From Blastomyces gilchristii SLH14081 (Eukaryota; Ascomycota; Eurotiomycetes; Onygenales; Ajellomycetaceae): 64,000 nt of DNA. Positions 1 through 10,872 of the stretch are shown here, piece after piece. The DNA lies in NCBI RefSeq assembly GCF_000003855.2, contig NW_003101674.1, positions 2,231,042 to 2,295,041 on the forward strand, in the 5' to 3' direction. The first letter of the stretch is position 1; the number at the start of each line of letters is the position of its first letter. Both the position numbers and the translations under genes were made by a program. The notes under the pieces were generated by a model. The model was not told the DNA's origin. It searched no databases and saw only the letters and a program-made list of their open reading frames with translations.

Positions 1-408
1 CGATTTGCACTTCTCACGCTTGCTATCGCCTTCTGCGCCGTATGGCGTAAGTTTTTTTCAATCACCCCGTATATTTATATTCTAGTTGAAATGCCGCAGA
101 ATCGCTTGCTAATTGGGTGACCGGAAACAGAGCCCGTCAATGCTTCCTGGATGTCCATGAATTGTCGCTCACCAGAAGAACGGTCCATTGCAATGGCCTT
201 GTTTACGATGGCAACGAATGTAGCTGGCATTGTTGCCAGCCATGTCTTCCAGCAAGAAGACCGGCCGCTGTACGTGATGGGGTGGAACGTGAATATTAGC
301 CTGATTACCGCACATGTTGTAATTGTTGTTGGGTCGATATTACAGTACGTGGTATTGAATCGTAAGCGTAAGAAAGCAGGTTCGATGGGGGAGTTGTATT
401 CTTATTAG
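1..408 (+). CDS. MFS transporter, Dal5/allantoate-permease-like, C-terminal fragment
   Basis: The 5' part lies outside the window. I read exon 1-46, intron 47-130 (GTAAG...ACAG) and exon 131-408. The joined frame gives a hydrophobic helix, then NASWMSMNCRSPEERSIAMA, then TNVAGIVASHVFQQEDRPLY, then a last helix and a basic tail (NRKRKKAG). The pattern of RSPEERS followed by NVAGI and F..ED.PLY is typical of the anion:cation symporter branch of fungal MFS carriers (Dal5, Tna1 and relatives), which take up small organic anions such as allantoate or nicotinate at the plasma membrane. The substrate cannot be told from this fragment. Confidence 0.8.
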
Positions 409-1471
409 AAGGAAGCGCCGGCGTGCGGGTTTTTAATTTTCATAAGTTCAAAAAAAAAAGTTTGGACTGTACATTTTGTCCGCTATTTTTCTCTGAATGC
501 ACTACTTCACTCAAACTTGTAACTCTTTTTAAGAGTTCACTTTTATGCTTGTCAATTCAAATTTCGCGCCAAAGCGACAGCGGTCTGGAAATTCCGCTGG
601 AGCAGCCCTACCCCCCTCCGGAGAGGAGTTACTTACAGAGCTAAATGAAGCATGGAAACATTTCACAAGGCACCTTTTTTACAACAAGCTTTGATGTTCT
701 ATTCGTCTGGCACCAATTTCCAAGCTGCCTTTAGCACTTGCGATTTTCACGACGCTTTTACTAGGGGATTATTCAGATAGCAGAGAGAGGAAATGAAGGC
801 ACTTCTCATATGGGAGATCATGGCTGAATGGGGGTGGCGGGTGTCTATCGGACGTCAGGCAAGACACAAAAGGGGGGTTGGGGTAAATGGCTATTTTCAT
901 TCTCAGTCCGTCTGACCAGAGAATGTGATGGCTGCACTGTTTAGAGAAGCGTACCCCGAGACACAGAATAGGTTTGAGTAGGGAGAATTCAGATAAAATT
1001 CCACGGAATGCTGTACACATGCATGTATGGCATGAGCATGGCCAAGTAACTAATCACTTCATTCGCCTGTTCCAACGATGTGACTCTGTTTGACTCAATG
1101 CAAAATATGTCGAGTGCACGGGGCAAATTATTATTATTTTTCTTGTCCATTTTTCGTTTTTATTTTTTGGAGAATTTATGGTATAGACTGAAACCCTCAT
1201 TTGAACACGCTCCAAAGAATGCCAAAAAAGTAAAGCACAAATCCTGCTGGAAGAGTAGCACAGTTGAAGCTTTCGTAATCAGCTCACCTCGTCACTGGTA
1301 AAATGGTTGCATTGGATGCTTGATCGTAATTTCTTCCAGCTCCCCCCATCAGCTGCTAAGAAAACAAGCACAGAAACACAAACAACAGTCATAACATCTC
1401 GTATCCGGTCACATTCAAGCTATAAGCATTTGACCACCACCATTAAAGGTTGGACATGGAACGCGCGATAT
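409..1471. other. intergenic region, MFS transporter to STI1 (convergent 3' ends)
   Basis: Both flanking genes end here, so the stretch should hold two 3' untranslated regions and terminators. The short open frames have no recognisable protein character. No RNA gene or repeat was seen. Confidence 0.5.
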
Positions 1472-3509
1472 CTATCTTCCAACACGGATGACGCCTGCGG
1501 CCACCAGCTTCTGGATCTTCATCCGCACACCAGGATTCTTCATGTGCTCCTGCAGCGCAGCCGGGTCGCCCTTGGCTTGTTGGAGTATAGTTTGCATAAC
1601 GGGGTCTTGAAGAATGGACATAATCTAGATATATTAGTGGTAGGTTAGTGACCTTTTAGCCATTTTTTATTATTTTACAGCAGAGTTGCACCAGATCGCG
1701 GGCGATGATAGGAAAGAGGCAAAAAAACCGTACCTCAGGGTCACGCTGAATTCTCTCTGCAGTTTCTTCTTCTGTCTCACCAGCACGAGCGCTGAACTGA
1801 GCCTCCAGCGCTTTTTGTTGCTGTTGCTCAATCTCACGGGTATGGGCACCGGTTTCGTCGTGTTCAGCGGCCTCAGCACACACGTCCATACATTTGTTAT
1901 ATTCTTTCATGGCAAAAAGAGCCTGTGCTTTTCTCAAATATGCACGGATAAATTTCGGGTCTCTCTTAATCGCTTCGTCGCAATCTTGAACCGCTCCTGG
2001 GAAGGCCATGAGCTTGATCAAAGCCGCAGCACGGTTGCTATATCCCCGTGGATCTTCCGGCGCCCGTTTCGTCATTTCAGTGTAGGCGTCGACGGCGGCG
2101 GGCCAGTCTGCATCCTTGAACTTTTGGTTACCGAGCTCTCTTGCCTTTTCGGCTTCTTCGGGGTTAATGTAAGACTCTTTTTCAGCCTTGATTTTGGCTT
2201 TTTCAGCATTTCGAAGTTTGGTCAAGATATCTGGGGTACGGTGTTCTGTTAAAGACTTCTGGTAATTGACGATTGCCTTGGCCAGATCTCCCATCTTCTC
2301 GTAAGAGGTACCAATTCTTCCGAAGGCTCTATTCCATCTCTATTAGTGAGGTTCACTAGGATCTCTAGGGTAGTGTTGTGGATTTCGGCTTACTTTGCAA
2401 TGATCTTAAAATCGGCCAGCATTTCTCTTCCCTCAGTAACTGCCTTCTCGCAAATTTCAATCGCTCCTTGATAGTCGCCCTTCTCAAATTTGGCAGCACC
2501 AATATTGGTAAGGTATGTGATGTCCTTATTCAGCTCCCATGCTTTGCTATAGTGTTCAATCGCATCGTCGAATTGCCGTTTCTTGTAAAATTCTGTACCA
2601 AGCTGCTTTTCTTTATCGCCGGCTTCCTTGGCCTTTCGTTTCGCAATCGCTTCCTCGTCTTCGGGCTCAGGTTCTGGTTCGGGCTCGTGAGCTTTCTTGG
2701 GTTGTGGCGCATCGGGCATTTTAACATCCTCCTCTGCTTCCCTTGTGACACCTCCAGACTCGGGAGGAGGAGCAAACGACATGTCAATACCAAGCAATAC
2801 ACTCATTACCTGGAGGAATCTAGGATCACGCATCTCTTCTCCGATATTCGCTGGATTTTGCTTCAGTCGTTGAAGCTTTGCCATGAATTCCGGATCGGCC
2901 AAGAGGGAGGAGGTTTTAGGGTTCGAGGCAAGTTTGGTGATGAGTTGGGGGTCACTAAACATGCTTCCAAGGCCACCGGTAGGGTCTCCGCCTAGGCCAT
3001 CCGCTCTTGCTTCTGCATCAATTGCACGTTTGACAGATTCGAGTCCAGCTTTGGCTTGCGCATTGGAAGGGTCCAACTTCAGAGCCTGCTCATATGCATC
3101 ATTTGCGCCAACTGGGTGCTGGTCAGTAACTGCCAGTCCAGGAAATAATTCAAAAGAGGCCAAGCGGATCCTGTGGGCATACCTAGATCACCTAGTCCAT
3201 GCATTGCAGCTCCCTTCCGGCCCCAACCCTTCACCCAGTCTGCTTTAAGCTCAGTCGTTTTATTCGCATCTTCAAGAGCCTTTTCAAAGTTCTTGAGGGA
3301 GGCATAAGCGCCAGAGCGGTTGGAATACAAAACATGGTTCTCTGGCTCAATTGCAATGGCCTCCGAGAATTTCTCACTGTCTCCAATTTATATTAGTCGA
3401 GTGTATCATAACGCCAGCTCCTAGACAAGCATTTAGTGACTTACACAGCCAAGTTGAAGTCCTTCGCTGCGAACGCCTTGTTGCCTTCCGCCTTCAGAGC
3501 ATCAGCCAT
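1472..3509 (-). CDS. sti1: STI1/HOP co-chaperone linking Hsp70 and Hsp90
   Basis: Adaptor that binds the C-terminal EEVD tails of Hsp70 and Hsp90 through TPR domains and passes client proteins between them in the cytosol. Five exons on the minus strand: 3445-3509, 3183-3376, 3111-2394, 2328-1734 and 1624-1472, giving 574 residues, the usual Sti1 length. Order: TPR1 (about 4-105, starting MADALKAEGNKAFAAKDF), a DP1/STI1 motif with Met/Pro-rich helices (about 130-190), an acidic linker rich in PEPEPEPEDEE, TPR2A (about 250-365), TPR2B (about 385-500) and DP2 at the C-terminus (DPEIMSILQDPVMQTILQQ, ending in AAGVIRVGR). A perfect three-unit heat-shock element lies about 175 bases upstream of the start, as expected for a stress-induced gene. 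It converges with the MFS gene and is divergent from RPC34. Confidence 0.96.
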
Positions 3510-3681
3510 TATTTTATTAGAGGTAAGTAGAACAGCAACTGAAAAATACTAAACGGAGAAACTAGAAGCCAATAGGCAGAAGAAATAAATGTTGGTGGTG
3601 GGAGGGAGAAATTGCATATGTCACAGAATGAGGGGAAAGTGCTGGGGATTTGTTGGTATAATTAATGTCTCGACGAGAAAG

Positions 3682-3696
3682 TTTCTGGAAATTTCG
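3682..3696. promoter_or_regulatory. heat-shock element in the STI1/RPC34 divergent promoter
   Basis: Three contiguous inverted 5-base units, TTTCT GGAAA TTTCG, fit nTTCn-nGAAn-nTTCn with no mismatch. This is the minimal trimeric Hsf1 site. It is 173 bases from the STI1 start codon and 414 from the RPC34 start, so STI1 is the likely target. The sequence is seen; binding is inferred. Confidence 0.75.
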
Positions 3697-4109
3697 AGCT
3701 CCGTCGTTACGGCCTCATAACAGCGTAATGGATCCCGGGACCAAGTGACTTAAATACCACGTAATTATGTATGAGAATCAAAGTACTCACGATAGATTAC
3801 CGTATTGAATACCGTAATCCCTTTACCGTAGCTTGGAACCCGATTTGGAAATATGGTCGACCCCCACATCATAAAAAAAAGTCACTGCCAAACTCCTCGC
3901 ATAAACAACCACAGCACTCGCACTCTACTCTGCCCGAAAAGAAAGTCCCCTGGTCACCTTGTATTCTACAGTCAGATTTGGGCATATACAGCGAAGCCTA
4001 AAATCGGATGGAGGATCACTGTCTGACTATGACTCTTTCAGAACCTCCACGGTGATCCCTCATCTCCTCTGTCCGAGTCTGGAGAACCGCCATCCCGCGC
4101 TTTTGAAAA

Positions 4110-5268
4110 ATGTCCGCCTCCGCAGGTGGTTCCTCGAAGGGGGTTGAAATGGCAGATCATAAGGAGCTGGCTTCAGCTCTCTATGCTCGATGTCTTTCCA
4201 ACTTTCCACCGGATCACCTGTTCTACCAGCAAGATCTGCTCAGCCTAGGTGTTATCCCAAATAACGACCTTGCCTTGTTAATGAAATGCGCCCAGTCACT
4301 CGTGGATCAGAGCTTGATGCGTATGCTCTATGGCAGTGATGACCGCCTTGCTTGGAAAATCATCGCTCAGTCAGATGCTGAGAAGTAAGTGTTTGACTGT
4401 CGTCGTTTTGCCAGGTGATGACATTTGGCTAACGTAACATCTACAAAAAAGACTCCAGAACCTCAATGCCGAAGAACGTCTTATATACAGCGTGGTCGAA
4501 TCAACGGGCCGCAGTGGCGTTTGGACACGGACGATCAAATCGCGAACAAATCTACATCAGACCATCGTGAACCGCTGCCTGAAATCGCTCGAAACCAAAA
4601 ACTACATCAAATCTGTTCGCAATGTCAAATATCCACAGAGAAAAATGTACATGCTGTCTGGCCTGCAGCCGAGTGAAGAAGTCACTGGTGGCGCCTGGTT
4701 CACAGATGGAGTTTTGGATGCCGATTTCATCCGGGGGCTGGGAGGCTGGATCGAACACTGGGTGAGCGCCAGGAGCTGGTACGACCGCGCTGCAGCGGAA
4801 CGTAAGGCTGCAAAGAGACAAAAAATTCGTCCGGATAACGCCAAGGAGGAACCACAATACCTGCCCTATCTCCCATCCTACAACGGATACCCGACCGTGA
4901 CTGATATCACCAACGCCATCAACAACTCCGGCCTAACCCCAGTCACAATGGGCGAATCTAGCATTGCCCAACTACTCGAGATGCTCTGCTTTGACGGGAG
5001 GCTGATCTCTCTCCGCGATGGGGCTGCATATAAGAGCGTAAAGAAACCAAACCAGATATCACTGCAGCGCGACCTGGGCTTACAAACCAGCGACCAAACG
5101 GACCAGGATAAAACAGATCAAGATAGCCTTACGCTGGGCGGAAACGGCATGACGGAGGCTCCCTGCGGACGATGTCCTGTGTTTGCGCTGTGCCAGGAAG
5201 GCGGACCGGTCAATGCGGAGAATTGTGAATACTTCGACGAGTGGATAAAGAAGTCTTTGGCGTTTTGA
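4110..5268 (+). CDS. rpc34: RNA polymerase III subunit RPC34/RPC6 (C34)
   Basis: Subunit of the Pol III C82-C34-C31 subcomplex, needed for initiation on tRNA and 5S genes through contact with TFIIIB. Two exons, 4110-4384 and 4452-5268, give 363 residues. The N-terminal half carries tandem winged-helix domains, including the family signature SGVWTRTIKSRTNLHQTIVN and the segment around KSVRNVKYPQRKMYML. The C-terminus holds four cysteines, CGRC-PVFAL-C then ten residues and NCEYFDEW (CX2CX5CX10C), matching the reported [4Fe-4S] site of human RPC39. A second in-frame ATG at 4149 gives a protein 13 residues shorter and cannot be excluded as the start. It shares a divergent promoter with STI1. Confidence 0.95.
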
Positions 5269-5959
5269 ACATGGAAAAGGATTTTGGAATACTCATTTTT
5301 TTCGTATATCTCTCAACCGATCTGTTAACCTCAACCCTTGCGTCTACAAATTTATCTCCCGGTCTACGAATTTGCCCATCACTTTTTCCTACATTCCGAC
5401 GATCTGCAGTGAAGCATATATTGAGAGATATATCGCACGAACAATTACCGGCTTATATACGATCCCATACGATCCCATACCAATAGTTGCCATGAATATC
5501 ACCATGGTTGAACAAATAAGCGTGAGACAACTCACCACAAAAGAAATCTGATGTTTGATATACCACATGTATATGTAGCATAGCATAGCGACGGTGTTTT
5601 ATCGGTGTTTGATTTCTTGTTTTTTCCCGGTGCTTCTTCTATTCATTATGCTGCCATAAGATTAGATAGCGGGTTGGGAGGGAAATTTTACCACCGGGGA
5701 CGTTTTAATAGAGCAGGAGGGTACAAGCTGTCTTTCCCTGGATTTGATTTTATGTTATTGTTTTTATCATTCATCCTATGGATGTATCTACGATACACTC
5801 CATGCCCGAGAAAGGCAAAGATGCAAACCATAACAAGTGACAGAAGCAGAAGCGGGTCTGCCATTCTCCAATGTAACTGGGTATATTGCCCACAACCTAA
5901 GCCGTAACTGAATCATTACCAAAAGAAATACGTAAAAGCAAACCCTCCACCCTTCCACT
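5269..5959. other. intergenic region between convergent RPC34 and the ING gene
   Basis: Holds the two 3' ends. Only a short duplicated ACGATCCCAT unit (about 5459-5478) and AT-rich sequence were seen. No gene recognised. Confidence 0.5.
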
Positions 5960-7373
5960 CTACTTCCCCAAATTCTTCCTACACTCCTCACAATACCAAG
6001 TGCCCAACGGCTCCCTCGTCAACCCCACACACTTCCAATGAAACCACTCATACGGACAATCATCATTATCACACGCCACCATATCCCCATGACTAACACT
6101 ACGACACGTACAATACGTCTTCGTATCCTCCCCACCATCATCTTCCTCATCTTCGTCCCCTTCCTCCTCTGACTCCCCACCACCAGCCGCCCGAGCCGCG
6201 CCTCCCGCATTCCGCCTCAGCGGCGGCGGATGATTCTCCGCTTCCGAAACCTCAGCGCTGCTCAGGACGGACTCATCCTCCTCCTCCTCCGCTAGCCCTG
6301 TAACAGAGGATGGAGATTTCTTCCTCGACGCAGCTGCGGCTACAGAAACATTTCCCGGAAGGGTTTTCAACCGGCCATTCCCGCTCGATGAGCGCTTTGT
6401 GGATTTTCCAACCGCGGCGGTTTTTCGTCGCGCCTGTTGTTGGTGCGGGGCGACTTTCTTTGCTGGTGGCTTTTTCACGGCTGTGGTGGCACGGGGTCCT
6501 GCGCTGCCTGCGCGCGAGGCCCCGGGGGTACCGGGTTTGGGCGTGCCGGGTCCAAGGGATGACTGCCGTAGGTTCGAGGAGGCTGCAGGGAGTGTCCCGA
6601 GCGATGCATTTAGACGTCTACGTTTGTTCTCCGTAGCGCCTGCGGAGGACTCCCGATGACGGTGTTGCAGATGTAAAGCAGCAGAGGCAGGGGTGGCCGG
6701 CGCGGAGTTTCGCGTGGCGGTCTGAGACGCTGCGAGAGCGGAGGCGCTTGGCGATGGACGACCAGCGGCGGTGTTTAGTCTTTGGGATAGGTTATATTGT
6801 AGAGTTGAATTTCCGGACGTGGGGTTTAAGGGGGAGGCGTATGATGTTTCCGCGGATGTAGATTCCGGGAATATTGGCTTTTGTGGCTCGCGGTATTGTT
6901 CTTTATTTCGGAAGAGGGAAGGGATGGGTGGATCTTTCGAAAGGACTCCATCGTTTTGCAGTTCCCTAATCTTAACGTCCAATTTCTTGATTTGGCGATC
7001 GAGTAACACGCATGCCTTCTCGCTTAGAAGGATCTTCTCGTCCTGTAGGACTTGACTCCGGTCCAAATTCTGTAATATCGCTCTGCTGTAACTCTCTTCC
7101 TTGGGATTCGGCGCGTGGCTACCATTCTGCCGGATGAATTTTTGTAGGCTCGCGTCGCGTGAATTTATCGTAGCACGGCATTCTTGCATTATTTTATCCT
7201 TAGCTTGGATCTCCTCCATCAAATGAGTGATCTCCGCCGGCAAGTTCGCGACTGTATCAGGTTAAACAGTTAGTTAGGGTAAGGTAAGGTATAAAATAGG
7301 TTCTTCCCAGAGAATACCTACCATCATGAATAAACTGCTCCAGCACGGTGGAGCAATCTTCCGTATGAGCCAT
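5960..7373 (-). CDS. ING-family chromatin protein with C-terminal PHD finger (YNG2/Png1-like)
   Basis: Histone-reading subunit of an acetyltransferase or deacetylase complex. Exons 7322-7373 and 7251-5960 on the minus strand give 447 residues. Residues 1-110 form the ING helical domain ([20 protein letters not shown], with a coiled coil through [20 protein letters not shown]). A long Ala/Pro/Ser/Thr- and Lys/Arg-rich linker and an acidic patch ([11 protein letters not shown]) follow. The last 50 residues are a PHD finger, [20 protein letters not shown], then WFHWKCVGL and WYCEEC, with the C4HC3 zinc ligands and the aromatic residues used to read H3K4me3. The N-terminal wording resembles Yng2 of NuA4 more than Pho23 of Rpd3L, but I cannot settle this by eye. 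It is divergent from the HOS2 deacetylase. Confidence 0.9.
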
Positions 7374-8027
7374 ATTCACCAAGTCAGGCTACACCATATG
7401 TCGATATGGTTACGATCTCGGATCCACGCCACCAAGGGCCGTCTGCAGGGGGGAAGTATGAGGTGACGAAAGCGTTGAGCCGCGTTGGGTATAAAACCTA
7501 TTTCCAGGAGTAACCTGATCCCGCTGAGAGAGACAAATGCAATTTCCCCGTCGCGTTGGCGGCGAGACGGGAATCAGTGGTGGTGAGGTGAAAAGTAGCA
7601 ACCTTGGAAGCAGATTGCAAACATGATGACGATGCGCAAGAAAGCGTCGAGAAATCGAGACTCTGCCGAAAGAGGACTAGTCTGATCACGTGTGTGCACG
7701 GACCGTAATTCCGGCCCGACCAGAGTCTAATTCGCCACAGCAGGGTTGGTACGCTAGCTGGATTCGTGCTAGTGTGGTGTGGCGCTGCATATCGAACTTC
7801 TCGTGATTGGATCTCGATTCAATGTCAACCTCCTTCACCAACTGGCAACACGGAACAATTAATGCGCCTGCTGTTAACGTCCCTGATATCGCGTATTGAC
7901 GTTTTGAGACACATTTCATTTTTGCTACGGTTTGCAGACATCAGCGGGGTTCGATCATGAGAAGATCCCGAAACCTGAGAACCCCCCAATTCCTCTGATC
8001 CTGTTGCAATTCTTCCCTTTCTTTCCC
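7374..8027. promoter_or_regulatory. shared divergent promoter of the ING gene and HOS2
   Basis: 654 bases between the two start codons, with no gene-like frame. It must contain both promoters and 5' leaders. No specific operator was recognised. Confidence 0.6.
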
Positions 8028-9491
8028 ATGGCCAGATCCACGATTGTCCAGGAATATGCCTCGCCAGCGGTGGCCCAAACATCGCTATCATTAGACCGCA
8101 AGACGTCGCGTGAAGTGGAGAATGAAGGCTTCAAGAGGCCAAAGGGATACACGGTATCATGGCACGCAAACCCGGACGTCGAGCCGCACCATTTCGGCTC
8201 GTCGCATCCGATGAAACCATGGCGACTCACCCTCACCAAGCAGATAGTCATGGCCTACGGCATGCACCACGCTATGGACCTGTACAAGACGCGCGAGGCC
8301 ACATATGAGGAGATGGCCGAATTTCACACCCGGGAGTATCTAGATTTTCTCCAATCAGTCATCCCCTCCGACATGGAAGAGAGCTCTCTCCTCGACCGCA
8401 TGGCCGGCTTCAACTTTGGCGACGACTGCCCCGTCTTCGACGGGCTCTTCAACTACTGCTCCCACTACGCCGGCGGCACTCTCGACGCCGCGCGCAAGCT
8501 CTGCAACAACCAGTCCGAAATCGCCATCAACTGGTCCGGCGGCCTGCACCACGCCAAGAAATCCGAAGCCAGCGGCTTCTGCTACATCAACGACATCGTC
8601 CTGGGCATCCTGCAGCTGCTCCGCGTGCACCCGCGTGTCATGTACATCGACATCGACGTGCACCACGGCGACGGCGTCGAGCAGGCCTTCTGGTCCACCG
8701 ACCGTGTCCTCACCGTCTCCTTCCACAAGTACGACAAGGACAACTTCTTCCCCGGCACCGGCGGCCTGGACGACACGGGGCCCTCCAACCCGCTCAACCC
8801 CGGCGCGCACCACGCGCTCAACGTGCCTCTGCACGACGGCATAGAGGACGGCGAGTACGTCTCGCTCTTCAAAACCATCGTCGGCCCAGCCATCCGCACC
8901 TACCAGCCCGGCGCGATCGTCCTCCAATGCGGCGCCGACAGCCTCGGCTGTGACCGGCTGGGCTGCTTCAACCTGAACATCCGCGCCCACGGCGCCTGCG
9001 TCGCATACACCAAGAGCTTCGGCCTGCCGACGCTGGTCGTGGGCGGCGGTGGGTATACGCCGCGCAACGTGTCGCGCCTCTGGGCGTACGAGACGGCCAT
9101 CTGCATCGACGGCGCGCAGGACATCAACCCGCGCCTGCCGGACTCGCTGCCCTTCCGCACCCACTTCAAGCCGGACTGCTCGCTCTTCCCGCCGCTGTCG
9201 GATATGCGCCGGCTGGAGAACCGGAACTCGAAGGCGTACCTGGAGTCGGTGACGCAGGCGGTGCTGGAGCAGCTGCGCTACATCAAAGGCGCGCCGAGCG
9301 TGCAGCTGAGCCATATCCCGCCGGATATTATGGGTTTGCGGGAGGATGTGGAGAGGGAGATTGAGGAGGAGAAGGAGATGATGGAGGCGGAGCAGGAGGA
9401 TAGGGATGGGGCGGGGAGTAGTGGGGATAGGTGGAGTCGGAGGAGGGATATGGAGAGAGCGCTAGGTATACCGGGGGAGTTGTATGCTTGA
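8028..9491 (+). CDS. hos2: class I histone deacetylase HOS2/HosA
   Basis: Zinc-dependent histone deacetylase; Hos2 is the catalytic subunit of Set3C in yeast. Intronless, 487 residues from the ATG at 8028; the frame runs open upstream but without ATG. The deacetylase fold covers about residues 40-385: GSSHPMKPWRLTLTK, the His-His pair in WSGGLHHAKKSEASGFCYIN, zinc ligands in YIDIDVHHGDGVEQAF, the Asp ligand in QCGADSLGCDRLG, and the catalytic Tyr in GGGGYTPRNVSRLWAYET. The N-terminus (PKGYTVSWHANPDVEPHHFG) is Hos2-type rather than Rpd3-type. The C-terminus is a charged Glu/Met-rich coil. Coding GC is much higher than in the surroundings, which creates long antisense frames that are not genes. 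Confidence 0.95.
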   Translation: MARSTIVQEYASPAVAQTSLSLDRKTSREVENEGFKRPKGYTVSWHANPDVEPHHFGSSHPMKPWRLTLTKQIVMAYGMHHAMDLYKTREATYEEMAEFHTREYLDFLQSVIPSDMEESSLLDRMAGFNFGDDCPVFDGLFNYCSHYAGGTLDAARKLCNNQSEIAINWSGGLHHAKKSEASGFCYINDIVLGILQLLRVHPRVMYIDIDVHHGDGVEQAFWSTDRVLTVSFHKYDKDNFFPGTGGLDDTGPSNPLNPGAHHALNVPLHDGIEDGEYVSLFKTIVGPAIRTYQPGAIVLQCGADSLGCDRLGCFNLNIRAHGACVAYTKSFGLPTLVVGGGGYTPRNVSRLWAYETAICIDGAQDINPRLPDSLPFRTHFKPDCSLFPPLSDMRRLENRNSKAYLESVTQAVLEQLRYIKGAPSVQLSHIPPDIMGLREDVEREIEEEKEMMEAEQEDRDGAGSSGDRWSRRRDMERALGIPGELYA

Positions 9492-10872
9492 GTCTCCCCT
9501 TGGGCGCGGACCTCTTTTTCCCTTTTTTTGTCTCTTTTCTTTTCTTGTGATTGCGATTTCTAGGCTGTTATTTTTGTTGGTGTATTTTTATTTTTATTTT
9601 TTTTCTTTCCTATTCCCCCTTCGTCTCTTATTGTCTACATTTAGAGTATTTTCTTTTTGTATCTGCTGTGGATAGTGTGGCTGGATGGATTTGGCATGGA
9701 GTTATTTTCTTGGAGTTTCTCGACGGATCGCTTATTGTTTTCTTTCTACCTCCTTGTTAAAAGAGTGCTCCTCTATAGTGTAAAGTAATAATACCCTTGA
9801 GTTTCTACCACCTAACTTACTTCCAATAGGCAATGCCGAGTCATATCCTATCGTCAATTCTCTCTTATGATAAAAATAATATTCTATATATAAATATATG
9901 CATATGGATAACCAACTGAAAATAATGCAAAAAGTAATTAAATCCATACCTAACTAGGTAGAGGTGAAAAACAACCACAAATTGTTGAAAAGTGGTTATA
10001 AAAAGCCGTGAGAATAAACATCCTCCTCAATACATAAGAGAAGGTTCCTAAAATCTCCTAATTGATGAAAACGGTGATTTTTTCCTCCTTAGGTATTCGA
10101 AAAAAAAGTGGGGGTTCATGATTTTGTTTTGGACGATACATACCGGTGCCCAATGCCAATGCCAATGCTGATAAGAGTAAGGATAAACAGTAAACAAATA
10201 AACAATAATCGTCATCGTCATCCATCATGAAAGAAAGAAAGCGAAAAGGAAAAAAAAAAAACCAAAGAATAACAATGTTTGGTAGGGGAGGGGTGGTAGT
10301 GGTGGTTGAGCTCGGAGGCGAGGCCAGTACAGTTAGAGGATATATGTTCGATTCCTCCTCTCATCCCTGAGTTGTTTTTCTTTGGCTTTTTTTTTTACTT
10401 TTCGTTCGATTCCTTTTTTCTTCCTTCTCTTAAAAGAAGGAAGGGAAATGAAATGTAAACATGTTAAGCCAGGCCATTAAAACTCCAGACGTTCGTCCCA
10501 GCCCCAACGTCGCTGACTCATATAGGTTCTTTTTTGTCTCCCCCCTTCAATTTTATTTTATTTTTCTTTCCGCAAGAAACAAATTAGGTCGGCCGGTTGG
10601 TGGTGTATTGTTAAGAATATTTTCGGAGGGGACGAATGGGCTGGCAGTGATGTTTAGCCCGGGTTTCCACGCATGAAACTTGCGATGTGCCAGTTGTAGT
10701 GTAGGCCAATGGACACGCTTTTAGTTAATTAATGAAGAAGTTGGCGCCGTGAATGAGATGGTTCAAGCAAAGTTGTATATATATTAGGGCGAGGAATCAG
10801 GCTGAGAAAAGCGCAGCGCAAAGCCAGATCTAGGGAGGGGAAGAAGAAATCGGCCTCCTTTCTTTCCATTCT
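9492..10872. other. intergenic region between convergent HOS2 and the oxysterol-binding protein gene
   Basis: 1.4 kb, T- and A-rich, with 3' ends on both sides. Homopurine/homopyrimidine runs and a CAATGC/CAATGCCAATGC tandem (about 10150-10167) were seen. No convincing gene. Confidence 0.5.

Noticed and set aside
7932..8027. N-terminal extension of HOS2
   Set aside because: The upstream part of the frame has only a TTG and no ATG; fungal cytosolic translation would begin at 8028.
8355..9314. 319-codon open frame antisense to HOS2, and a 142-codon frame on the plus strand
   Set aside because: Val/Ala/Asp- or Thr/Ser-rich shadow frames caused by the strong GC bias at third positions of HOS2. 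No family resemblance.
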